In this document: positions 1 to 9,633 of the stretch, piece after piece | Numbering within the stretch: the stretch's first letter is position 1 | How the letters are laid out: each line of letters begins with the position of its first letter | Position numbers and translations under genes: made by a program | Origin: Campanula takesimana | Taxonomy: Eukaryota > Streptophyta > Magnoliopsida > Asterales > Campanulaceae | Direction: 5' to 3' | Assembly: GCA_026119855.1 (NCBI GenBank) | Contig: JAOWBW010000036.1 | Location: 1,116,001 to 1,180,000 of the forward strand | DNA length: 64,000 nt | Notes under the pieces: generated by a model | Told to the model about the DNA's origin: nothing | The model's database searches: none | What the model saw: only the letters and a program-made list of their open reading frames with translations

Positions 1-290
1 TTAATCTCCAAGATCGGTCTCACCATGGGACCGTCCGACTTGCGGGGGCGTGATAAGCATAAGACTGAGTCTCCTCAACCGACTCAGCCTCATCCCACTC
101 ACTCGGCTACATCTCCACCATCTAGATAATATCTTGTTATTATTTTGTACTTATTATTAGCTAGTTTAAATCCTTGTCAATATCTTGAAGAAAATAGTTG
201 ACTGTGTAAATCTGTAGATTAGGTTATCACTTATCTCTTGTGTATATATACATGTTGAAATCAATGAAAGAATTACTTTTGCCATTCTCT
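1..290 (+). mobile_element. Ty1/copia 3' end with LTR remnant
   Basis: A purine-rich stretch (TGCGGGGGCG, about 41-50) resembles the polypurine tract that ends many plant copia pol genes. TGATAAGC follows at 51, then AT-rich DNA with a TATATATA-like stretch near 243 and a run ending near ATTACTTTTGCCA at 285. This fits a polypurine tract plus the start of a 3' LTR. No partner LTR is visible, so boundaries and family are uncertain. It could also be a solo fragment. Confidence 0.4.
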
Positions 291-519
291 TCATAAAACA
301 CAAAAAATCATAACAGTAATCAACAAAGTATAAAATACAATCATCAAAATAAAAGTTTTTACTAGGTTTCTGGTTCTTAATAAGCTTAACACTAATGGCA
401 TGGTGCAATTATGGTGGATCTGATAGAAAGATTTTCCCAAACTAGAGTGTAATGTATAAGAGAGATCAGCAGTCTCGTGATCATCAATTTCTTCAATGTA
501 AGGCTGCTTGGTTCTTATA
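291..519. repeat. Segment duplicated from bZIP gene intron 4
   Basis: About 225 bp closely matches 55,630-55,856, the 3' end of intron 4 of the bZIP gene in this window, in the same orientation. Shared blocks include TTCTTAATAAGCTTAACACT and CCAAACTAGAGTGTAATGTA. Similarity ends close to the splice acceptor on one side and at GGTTCTT (about 519) on the other. Here the segment is read as the tail of a hAT transposase frame. Either it was captured from the gene, or both loci carry the same dispersed repeat. Confidence 0.8.
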
Positions 520-956
520 GAATTAGCGGTACCATATCCACCACCCTTGGTGAAAGGGTAAGTCTTCGGGCAATAGTTGCATTCAAGTATGAACGTATCT
601 TCATTATTGGGAACGGACATTTTTGTGTAATGTATCGTCATTATATCGAATTTTGACTCCCTTCGTCCCCGTCCGCGTCCACCACCTCTTCTACCTCCTT
701 CCCGTCCCCTTCCACCTCCACCCATTGATTGTTGATCAATTTCATAACTTTCTTGGGTGGGTGGGGTTGGTGAAATGAATGGACGTTCAATCTCTTGAAT
801 GTCATCATCACCTTCACCCTCTTCTACGTTGCGAATCACTTCATTGGCATTGGCATTGTTCTCATTGGAAAAAAAAAATGGATTAAATTGATTAAATTCC
901 TCATACTCATCATTAGCATGACCTTTTCCATCTCTTTGGCTGAAATTTCCCTCCAT
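520..956 (-). pseudogene. hAT transposase N-terminal exon with BED zinc finger
   Basis: The minus-strand frame starts at an ATG at 956. It has an acidic, Asn-rich N-terminus, an Arg/Gly tract (RGGGRGRGRR), then a segment typical of the BED zinc finger of plant hAT transposases (ECNYCPKTY..TKGGGYGT). The two cysteines are present, but the usual H-x-H half is replaced. Downstream the frame runs into DNA matching a bZIP intron, and no catalytic or dimerisation domain remains. A TATA-like CTATAAATAA (minus strand, near 1,155-1,165) and a CT-rich leader lie upstream, so the promoter end survives. It is a truncated, chimeric transposase. Confidence 0.65.
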
Positions 957-1560
957 AGTTACCCAAAGGATGAGAGAAAAAGGACTAAAATTAAAAAAAA
1001 ATAAAATAGGGCTGACAGTTAAAAGAAAATATTTTCGTCAGAAATTTAACTAAAAAAGTAACGAAGTTCACAAGAGGAATTTTAGGGAGAGATTAATAGA
1101 GTAGAGAGAGAGAGAGTTTGTAAGCTTTTGTGAAAAATAGTGAGGAGGGGGGTTATTTATAGTTAACTGGGGCTCGAAGGGTTTTTTTGTTTTGTAGATT
1201 AGTTCTAGCCGTTAGAAACATAACGGTTAGTTTCAAACGGCTAGGCGGCGCTTGCAAGGCCAACAGAGGCGCGTGACGCGTGATCCCATCTCCAGCCAAC
1301 GGTCACAAAGATCCAACGGCCCAGATTCAAAGTTCCCAACGGTTATGAAATGGACGGTTGAGATTCATGAACCGCCGGTTTGAGGTTTTCGACATTAAAC
1401 CTTACAAAACCGTGAACCGACAGCAGTTCACGGTTCAAGGTTCACGGTTCAAATTATTTCCTCCGGTTTCGCCGGTTTTGGCCGATTCAAAAACCGTCGG
1501 TTCGCCGGTTCATTTGAACGGGTTGAGCGTGTCTACCTTTGGTAGCTTCTTCTTTTAAAA
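957..1560 (-). promoter_or_regulatory. hAT element 5' region with subterminal repeats
   Basis: Upstream of the minus-strand transposase start there is a pyrimidine-rich leader, a TATA-like box near 1,160, then GC-rich DNA with many short direct and inverted copies of CGGTTCACGGTTC, ACCGGCGG and AACGG. This is typical of hAT subterminal binding sites. CCCAACGGTTA at 1335-1345 fits the mitosis-specific activator consensus. The terminal inverted repeat and target duplication could not be placed. Confidence 0.45.
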
Positions 1561-2290
1561 AAAACTTATGATACGTTTCTTTGGGAAAAAAAATTGGCAC
1601 TCAAGTTGGCTGGCAAAATCTATCTATTACCAAAATTTGTGATACATGTCGCTTTAAGAATTAATTTTTATTCTAAAATTTAATGCTTTACTATTACCAA
1701 AAAATAATCACAAAATCTTTGTAAAAACGCGTTTTTCTTAACTTCCAAGAAAAACTTGTTTTAAAAAAACGCGGTGGCATTTTTGTAAAAATGTGGAAGT
1801 TCTTTATAAAAACGCGCGGTGATATTTTTGTTAATAATCAGAACTTCTCAACGGTTCTGGATATCAATATAAAACTTTCTGGATATGAGATTGATAGCCA
1901 GAACCTTTGAAAGTGATAGCTAGAATGGTTATTTTTGTAAATAATCGGAACTTCTCAACGGTACTGGATATCAACATAAACCCTTCTGGATATGAGATTG
2001 ATAGCCAGAACATTTGAAAATGACAGCCAGAAGGGTCCTGGATATTAATATAAAGCTTTCTGAATATGAGATTGATAGCCAGAACCTTTGAAAGTGATAG
2101 TCAAAATGTTTTTTCTGAATTATTTGTTTAGAGTAACAGAAGTGTTAATAGATAGCCAGTGATAATGTTAGGATGACCCGTTGTTGTGTTACGAAAGTCC
2201 ACTGAGTGCGTTGAGGACCGCCAAATGATTTTGAAAAAACGTTTTTCCTAACCATTAGGAAAAACGCATTTTACAGGAGACCAACTCAAA
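1561..2290. repeat. Three ~107-bp tandem repeats with internal hairpins
   Basis: Copies begin near 1,833, 1,940 and 2,034 (the last partial). Each carries GGTTCTGGATATCAAT-like and ATTGATAGCCAGAACC arms. In copy 1 (1853-1868 and 1890-1905) the arms pair with one mismatch around a 21-nt loop. Flanks at 1,730-1,790 and 2,236-2,275 contain short palindromes (CGTTTTTC..TAGGAAAAACG). No gene is seen. Confidence 0.6.
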
Positions 2291-2794
2291 AATAATTGCT
2301 TCTTTCATTAATTGTGAACTATTTCTATTATAAATATTTAATTGTATATGCAATTGGATTCTTTTGGGGTGCATAATTTTTTAAAAATATATATTAATTG
2401 TATTTATTAATATGTATGAAGAAATCTAAAACGACATATATTATGAAATGGAGGGACTAATATTGATGAACATCACATTTTATTTATTTATTTACTTATT
2501 ATTATTATTTATTTATTTTGTTTTTTTTTTTCACGCAATTATTTATTTATTTTGTTAGAAAGAAAAAGTTTGTTTTCTGACAAAAAATAACAACAATAAG
2601 TAAATAAATAATTGTGATTCCAAACATTTCAAAACACTTAACATTATTAGACTCTTACTTTCCAAAGTATATCAAACTTCAAAAATATTTTGTTAGAATT
2701 TTTTTTGTCATAATCACGTACTTGAATTATGTTTTTCACTCTCAAATCGTCATGTTCGCAATCACTTTCACGATTACATTTTCTTTTTAATATA
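2291..2794. other. AT-rich DNA without recognisable genes
   Basis: Very AT-rich, with TTATT/TATTTA runs around 2,480-2,560. I see no coding frame, RNA gene or element ends. Confidence 0.6.
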
Positions 2795-3044
2795 TACTCC
2801 ATCTGTCTCACTCGAATTATGATAAATTTTTATTTTGGGTCTCATTCGAATTATAATAACTCAAAAATTGAAATATTTAATTTAATGAGACCCACATTCA
2901 CACTCACAACAATTTTCCACTCCTTATTCTTTACTCCACTTTCTCTTTCCTACTTCATTTTTCATACTCACAACACCACTAACGCTTTTTCTTTAATCCC
3001 GATGTTCAACCTAAATTTTTTAATTCAAGTGGGATGAAGGGATA
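2795..3044. mobile_element. Stowaway-like MITE
   Basis: About 246 bp bounded by TA dinucleotides, with inverted ends CTCCATCTGTCTCACTCGAATTA and its degraded complement (TAATTCAAGTGGGATGAAGGGA). The interior holds the CACTCACAAC / CCACTTTCTCT stretch also found in the copies at 42,431 and 57,279. TA duplication and CTCCCTCCGTCCC-type ends are Tc1/mariner (Stowaway) traits. Confidence 0.75.
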
Positions 3045-4588
3045 TATTTTCGCACTAATTTTTATTAATTTTTGTGTCGGAAAAAAATGAGGAAGGTAAT
3101 TACAGGACGAAGGAAATAAAATCTTATTTTCTAAAGGAAAAATTTCTGAAAAGTCCGTAAAACAAAACATTATTTTTAAATAGGACAGACATTTTCGTTT
3201 ATTCTGTCCAGGTCCACTAGATGGAACGTTTATTTCTAATAGGTCTGTGATTTTTTTAAACAAATAGTGTAATCCCGAAATCACCCCTCCCACCCAACCC
3301 TAAAACACGTTAACCCTCCCCTCACCCATCTGCGATTTTTTCCTTTCTCTCTCTAAAACGAAATCACCCTTCGCTCAATTCTTCCGGCCCCGACGTCCGA
3401 TCCACCTACTGCTCCGGCGCCGCCTTAATCTTCTCTCTCAGTCTCCCCCGATCTCCTTTCACACCGCCTTCCCACCACCCCCACTCTCCCTTTCCCGACG
3501 GCACCTTTCTCCCCCGTCACCACCAGTACCCAACCAATTTAAAGATCTCTAACTCTCTCTCTCATAGGCAGTATCCACCCCTTCAAATTCCCTCTCAAAA
3601 ATGGGTGGTCTCACAATTGTCCATTCCTGATCTCAATCCCACCACAAAATCTTCTTGCTTTGTACCTAGAATGAGAGTATTTCTGAATTTTCTTATTAAA
3701 TCCACCATGGTAAGAGTGAACCACTTTGTCAACAACTTCCTCATTCAAACATCAACCTAGCTCTCGTGTAATACCAACCATCCAATCAAGAAGATTTGGG
3801 CTTTTGACTAAATTGAGAAAAATTAATGGGATTTCAACTAATCTTGTTGGGTTAAGAACGAATATGACAAAGTGGGTGTTGGTTGAATCATACAGAGAGT
3901 GAGAAATGGATGGACCCATTTGGGCTTTTGGCTTAATTGAGAAAATTTAATGACATTATTTTATTTTTTTCATTTTTCATTAATTATAGGAAGAAAAAAA
4001 AAAAAAAAAAAAAACAATACAAGAATAAACATTTAATTTTATATTTATAAATGATACAAATAAATATGCATTACAATTTTATTATATTAAAAATTAATTT
4101 AGTAAAGATTTTTAGTACTTGGGTTGTGAGAAACTTCAGGATAATATGCTTGCAATTGGGGGGGGGGGGGTATTGTCTTTAGTTTATAAATCAAATATGA
4201 ATCACAACCAGTCGGTTATCATGGTATATAATTAATAATTTAAGATTTATTTTTTCAAATAATGTTGGTACGTGGTATACCCAACAAGGTCAAAAATACA
4301 TACCGTATACCAATCGAATTTATAAAATTAGTATTGTATACCAAGCAAATTCAGATATTTGTATAATATACCAACTTTTGGTAAACCAAGTACACGTAGT
4401 ACGGTTGGAATATGGTTAGTTGGTTTGGATTTGTGCCATTGACCACTCCTATTTGAGACTTGTGTCTCAATTTTTTTTCCATCTAAGACTTCAATTTTTT
4501 CTTCAATCTCTTCATCTTCCTTTTGTTCTGAGAGACAATTAACAGTGGCATATTTGCTTTGAGAGTTGAGTCTCAATGTTTTAATGGG
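3045..4588. other. Intergenic; CT-rich leader-like stretch, homopolymers
   Basis: 3,290-3,600 is pyrimidine-rich with CCGGCGCCGCC-type segments, like a plant 5' UTR, but no frame follows it. A poly-A run (about 3,990-4,013) and a G run (about 4,158-4,170) are present. 4,250-4,400 has repeated GGTATACC-like words. No gene is supported. Confidence 0.5.
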
Positions 4589-6247
4589 CATGAGACATGT
4601 CTCTCAATGTTTTTATAGGTCTGCGACATGGCTCTCGGTGTTTTTTTATAGGTGTGCGACAAAACTCTTAGTGTTTTTATAGGTATGCGACATGTCTCTC
4701 GGTGTTTTTACAGGTATGCGACATGTCTCTCAGTGTTTTTGTAAGTTTACGGCATGTCTCTCACTGTTTTTATAGGTATGTGACATGTCTCTCAGTATTG
4801 TTATAGGTCTGCGACACGTTTCTCAGTGTTTTTATAGGTTTGCGACATAGTTCTAAGTGTTTTTATAGGTATGTGACATGTCTCTCAGTGTTTTCATAGG
4901 TCTGCGACACATCTATTAGTGTTTCTATAGGTCTGAGATATGTCTTTCAGTGTTTTTATAGGTCTAAGACACGCCTCTCAGTGTTTTGATAGATCTGAGA
5001 CACGTCACTCAGTGTTTTTATAGGTTTGAGATATGCCCCTCAGTGTTTTTATAGGTCTGTGACATAGCTCTCAGTGTTTTTATATGCATGTGACATGTAT
5101 CTCAGTGTTTTTATAAGTCGGAGACATGACTCTCAATGTTTTTATAGGTTTGAGACATGGATATCAATGTTTTTATTGGTCTACGACATGTCTCTAAGTG
5201 TTTGTGTTTTAACAGGTGTAAGACATGGCTACAGGTCTGCGACATGTCTCTTAGTGTTTTTATAGATATGCGACATGGCTCTCAGTGTTTTTATAGGTAT
5301 GTGACTTGTCTCTCACTATTTTTATAGGTCTGCGACATGTCTCTCACTGTTTTTATAAGTATGTGACATGTTTGTCAGTATTGTTATAGGTCTGCGACAC
5401 GTTTCTCAGTGTTATAAAGGTTTCCGACATAGTTCTAAGTCTTTTTTATATGTATGTTACATGTTGTTTAGTGTTTTTATAGGTCTGCGACACGTCTCTC
5501 AGTGTTTCTATAGGTCTAATATATGTCTCTCTGTATTTTTATAGGTCTGAGACACGTCTCTCAGTGTTTTTATAGGTCTGAGACACGTCTCTCAGTGTTT
5601 TTATAGGTTTGAGATATGTCTCTCAGTGTTTTTATAGGTTTGAGATATGTCTCTCAGTGTTTTTATAGGTCTGAGACAGTTGTCTTAGTATTTTTATAGG
5701 TCTGTGACATAGCTCTCAGTGTTTTTATATGTATGTGACATGTATCTTAGTGTTTTTACAAGTCGGAGACATGACTCTCAATGTTTTTATAGGTTTGTGA
5801 TATGTATCTCAGAGTTTTTATAGGTCTGGACATGACTCTCAGTGTTTTTATAGGTTTGTGACATGGCTCTCAATGTTTTTAGTGGTATGTGATATATTTC
5901 TAAGTATTTTTATGTGTATGTGACATGTCTCTCAGTGTTTTTATAGGTATGTGACGTGGTTCTAAGTGTTTTAATTGGCATGTGACATGGTTCCAAGTGT
6001 TTTTTTAGGTATGTGATATGGTTCTAAGTGTTTTTATTGGTGTGTGACATCGTTATAAGTGTTTTTATAGGTATGTGATATGGTTCTAAGTGTTTTTAAA
6101 GGTATGTGACATGACTTTCAATGTTTTTATAGGCATGCGACATGTCTCTCAGTGTTTTTATACGTTTATGATATGACTTTTTGTATTTTTATAGGTTTGA
6201 GACATGATTCTCAGTGTTTCTAAGAGTCTGAGACATGAATCTCAGAG
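4589..6247. repeat. ~31-bp minisatellite, about 53 copies
   Basis: Tandem units of roughly 31 bp with core GACATG.CTCTCAGTG and TTTTTATAGGT fill about 1.66 kb. Units vary by point change and by 1-2 bp indels, and CG/TG alternation within GCGACA/GTGACA is common. Because 31 is not a multiple of three, no long frame can persist and none does. The array ends about 450 bp before the zinc-ribbon start codon at 6696. Confidence 0.9.
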
Positions 6248-6695
6248 CGGGATGAAAATATGACCTGAAAATATGGTCTGGAAAGGGGGAGCACCCTTAT
6301 AAGGGGTAGTTAGGGGTATTCTTGGCTATTTTTGTCCCTTGGATTTTTGAGCAATTAAAAAAATATTGTGTCTTCTTTAGAAATAAGAGTTAGAATGAAG
6401 GACTTTTAAGAAAATGTCCCTTTTCTAAATGCATAGAAGATAGATAGACTTAGAACTTTCTAGATTCTCATTCTATTTATTCCCCCATTTCCTTCTTCCA
6501 GATGTGACTAGTTGTTTCCTGGAAAATTCTCCATTCAATCTTTCTCTATAAATCTACAGTTTATCCCCCGTTCAGTTCGTCAAAATTCACAGAGAAAACT
6601 CCTAATCCCCTTTTCTATTCCAGCAAAAATCATCACAAATTTCACCAATCAAATCCGATTGTGCGCTATTGAATCGAATTCAAAAGGGAGATAGT
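6248..6695 (+). promoter_or_regulatory. Promoter and 5' UTR of zinc-ribbon gene
   Basis: This stretch lies between the minisatellite and the start codon. TCTATAAATC at about 6,543-6,552 is a reasonable TATA box, implying a leader of about 120 nt. No ATG occurs close upstream of 6696. The assignment is by position and motif only. Confidence 0.45.
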
Positions 6696-6899
6696 ATGTG
6701 TTTAGTGTTTGTGTGCGATGAAGACGAGCGGGTGATCGGAAGGCAGCCGGCGCCGGGAGCGTGTCCGTACTGCGGAGGGATGATTCAGGCGACGGACGTA
6801 GAATCAGAATGGAGGTTCTGTTTTATTCCTCTGTATTTCAAGACCAAACGCAAGTATTATTGCTCAATCTGTTCACGAAAACTCGTCCTTCAATACTAG
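6696..6899 (+). CDS. Small plant zinc-ribbon protein, 67 aa
   Basis: A single uninterrupted frame from ATG 6696 (MCLVFVCDEDERV) to TAG 6899 gives 67 residues. Two CxxC pairs, CPYC (about residues 23-26) and CSIC (about 56-59), would bind one zinc ion. Between them lies WRFCFIPLYFKTKRKYYC. I recognise this as a conserved short plant family with invariant start and zinc-ribbon spacing. No enzymatic activity is known to me, and a nuclear or cytosolic zinc-binding adaptor role is only a guess. The start is chosen because the family begins MC(L/F)VFVCDED and no upstream ATG is in frame. The gene is intronless within the coding region, and the 31-bp array upstream may affect its expression. Confidence 0.8.
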   Translation: MCLVFVCDEDERVIGRQPAPGACPYCGGMIQATDVESEWRFCFIPLYFKTKRKYYCSICSRKLVLQY

Positions 6900-7233
6900 C
6901 TAGAACCCTAATATTATTTGTGTGTATACTATAATTTAGCAAAGATGGTGATTTGATTTGATCTGATCAATCTTTCTTCTTTCCTTGTTCGATTCGATAT
7001 TGTTTCGATCTTTCTGTGTATACGTATGTTTTAATCTGATGAGTAGATTTGATATTTTGTAGAAAATTGGCAGTATTTGTTCTTCTAGGCATATTGTTCA
7101 TTCTTTCTGGGTTTTTTATTTACAGCATTTTTTCCCCCTTGTCCACATGGAGTATTGTTTTGACTTTCTTAAATTTTGCCAGTTCAGAAAATTTCGAGGA
7201 AACTAGTTCTTCCCTTCTCTAAGTTATAAAAAA

Positions 7234-7268
<35 letters not shown>

Positions 7269-7488
7269 GGTGTAAGGGTAATGCCAATATAAAACTGTGG
7301 ATTTTTTTATAGCTTATGAAAAAAAACTAGTTTACCTCAAAATCTACTCATGCAAGTTTGCCAACATACGGAGTTTGCTAACTTGAATTTGTTACGACTT
7401 GGAATACAAACTATAATTTTTTTTTTAAAAAAATATTCTAATGGAAACCGGCTTAAACTTCCTCAAACTTTTCTCTTCTACTCCAAAG
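6900..7488 (+). other. 3' flank of zinc-ribbon gene
   Basis: AT-rich 3' UTR and downstream DNA with a long T run (about 7,231-7,266). No second gene is visible. Confidence 0.5.
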
Positions 7489-7491
7489 TTA

Positions 7492-8597
7492 GGCTCCGTT
7501 TGTTTCGTGGAAAATGTTTTCCGGAAAACGATTTCTTGGAAAATGTTTTCCGGAAAATGTAATTTTCACTGTTTGGTGAATTTTAAGAAAATGTTTTCCG
7601 GAAAACTTTTTTAGATACATTAATTTTGATCACCTAGAGTATATATTAAAAAGAAATAATCAATAAATTAGTCATTATCTCCAATTTCAATTATAAAGTA
7701 AAATGGAAATGTAGTTTTGTAATTATAATGGACTAAAGTTAATAATTTAACATATTGGAAAATATTCATAAAAATAAAATATTTTTAGACATTTTTTAAT
7801 TAACTGGGTATATTTAAAAAATAATTTTCGTAAAACAAAAATTGGAGTTAAAACAACAATTGGGCTCCGTTTGTTTCGCGGAAAATAACTTCCGGAAAAC
7901 GATTTCTTGGAAAATGTTTTCCGGAAAATGTAATTTCCACTGTTTGGTGAATTTTAAGAAAATGCTTTCCGGAAAATTTTTTTAGATACATTAATTTTGA
8001 TCACCTAGAGTATATATTAAAAAGAAATAATCAATAAATTAGTCATTATCTCCAATTTCAATTATAAAGTAAAATGGAAATGTAGTTTTGTAATTATAAT
8101 GGACTAAAGTTAATAATTTAACATAATTGCAAAATATTCATAAAAATAAAATATTTTTAGACATTTTTTAATTAACTGGGTATATTTAAAAAATAATTTT
8201 CGTAAAACAAAAATTGGAGTTAAAACAACAATTGAAGTGTTAGCATTTTCCGAAAAACGTTTTCCTTAGGTGGAGGTAAGGAAAACGTTTTCCTTAGGAA
8301 TGGAGGAAAACCACTTCCTTGGAAAACATTTTCCCCATTTTCCGGTATTTAACAAACACCGGAAAATGGGGAAAATGTTTTCCGGAAGTTGTTTTCCGCC
8401 AAACAAACGGAGCCTTGAAGTGTGAGCATTTTCCGGAAAACGTTTTCCTTAGGTGGAGGTAAGGAAAACGTTTTGCTTAGGAATGGAGCAAAACCACTTC
8501 CTTGGAAAACATTTTCCCCATTTTCCGGTGTTTAACAAACACCGGAAAATGGGGAAAATGTTTTCCGGAAGTTGTTTTCCGCCAAACAAACGGAGCC
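7492..8597. mobile_element. Harbinger-like MITE, interrupted by a copy of itself
   Basis: Inverted ends GGCTCCGTTTGTTTCG and CCAAACAAACGGAGCC are flanked by TTA (7489-7491 and 8598-8600), a 3-bp duplication typical of PIF/Harbinger MITEs. The interior is rich in TTTTCCGGAAAA words. Removing the inner copy and its duplication leaves about 551 bp, the same size as the inner copy. Confidence 0.8.
7863..8414. mobile_element. Inner Harbinger-like MITE (552 bp)
   Basis: It has the same ends as the host copy, flanked by TTG (7860-7862 and 8415-8417). It interrupts the outer copy at ACAATTG/AAGTG. The unbroken version of that junction is visible inside the inner copy near 8,229, which proves the insertion. 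The two copies are nearly identical, so both are young. Confidence 0.85.
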
Positions 8598-8600
8598 TTA

Positions 8601-9102
8601 GGCTCCGTTTGTTTTGCGTAAAATAAATTTCTGAAAATGAATTTCTGGAAAATGTTTTTTCGGAAAATAAAAATGTTTTTCGGAAAATAACATATACTGT
8701 ACTAAACGTGTTTTTGGTTGTTTGGTAAATCTAAGGAAAATAATTTCAAAAAAAATATTTTCATGTGAGAAAAAATAATTTGATAAGAGAAAAAAAAATA
8801 TTATAAGAAAAAAAAAGTTATATGAGAAATTTGAATGTGGGGTGGGGGTTAGGGTGGGGTGGGGGTTAGGGTGGGATGGGATAGATAGCGGCGAGGCTGG
8901 GGGAGAGAGATGTTAAAAAATAATTTTAATGAGTGAAAAGAAGTTTTTTTTTCTTTGGGGGTGGGAGAGGTGTTTAAAAATAATTTTAATATAAGTGAAA
9001 AGAAATATTATTTTTTGGTGGGGGGTGAGTGGTGGGATAGTGGGGTACGTGGGGGTATGGAGCGGGAGTGTGAGAGTTGTTAGAAAATAATTTTAATAAG
9101 AG

Positions 9103-9170
<68 letters not shown>

Positions 9171-9450
9171 TTTATTTTGGGGGGGGGGAGGTTGGGATTG
9201 GTGGTGTGGGGGGGTGGGGGGTAGGGGAGGTGGGGGATAGGGGCGAGGTGGGTGGTGGGGTAATGGGGAGAGGGAGGTGTTCAAAATAATTTTAATATGA
9301 GTGAAAAAAGAAGTTTTTTTTTTTTTTTGGGGGGGGGGGGGGTATGGGTGGATGGTGTGGTAGTGGGGGTAGGGGCGGGAGTGTGGGAGTTGTTAGAAAA
9401 TAATTTTAAAAGTAAAAAAAAAAAAAATTAGGGGTAAAGGGCGGTAGGGG
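8601..9450. repeat. Third MITE left end; G-rich tandem repeats; (TA)n
   Basis: A diverged GGCTCCGTTTGTTTTGCG end starts at 8601, directly after the TTA of the preceding copy. The interior holds about four imperfect units, each with AAAATAATTTTAA, GAGTGAAAAGAAG and a G-rich block. GGGGTGGGGGTTAGGGTGGGG (near 8,838-8,880) is a strong G-quadruplex candidate. A (TA)n microsatellite runs about 9,103-9,166 and G runs follow at 9,180 and 9,330. No right end occurs before element A; a matching right end lies at 38,689. Confidence 0.65.
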
Positions 9451-9633
9451 TAGAGCTGTCAATACGGGCTGGCGGGGCGGGTTGGGCTTAACCCACTACA
9501 GCCTACCTTCAAACGGGGCGGGGCGGGCTGAGAAAATGCCAACCCACCCCACCCCACCTTGGGTTAGTGGGCCAAGCGAGCCAAGAGCCCAAATGTTCCA
9601 GTTCATCATTCTCTTTCCCACCACCATTAGCCA
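9451..9633. other. hAT-like end fragment, insertion site of element A
   Basis: TAGAGCTGTCAATACGGGCTG at about 9,451 resembles the ends of non-autonomous plant hAT elements, followed by GGGGCGGGGCGGG subterminal repeats. No matching right end was found. The CACCACCATTAGCCA at the edge continues at 36,344 after element A is removed. Confidence 0.4.

Noticed and set aside
3290..3700. Protein-coding gene start in the CT-rich stretch
   Set aside because: Leader-like composition but no sustained frame or splice-linked exons downstream.
4589..6247. CRISPR-like array of regular repeats
   Set aside because: Units are contiguous without unique spacers, variable, and in a plant genome; it is a minisatellite.
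9077..9289. Frames through the TA/G-rich repeat
   Set aside because: Products are IYIYIY and Gly/Pro runs from microsatellite DNA.
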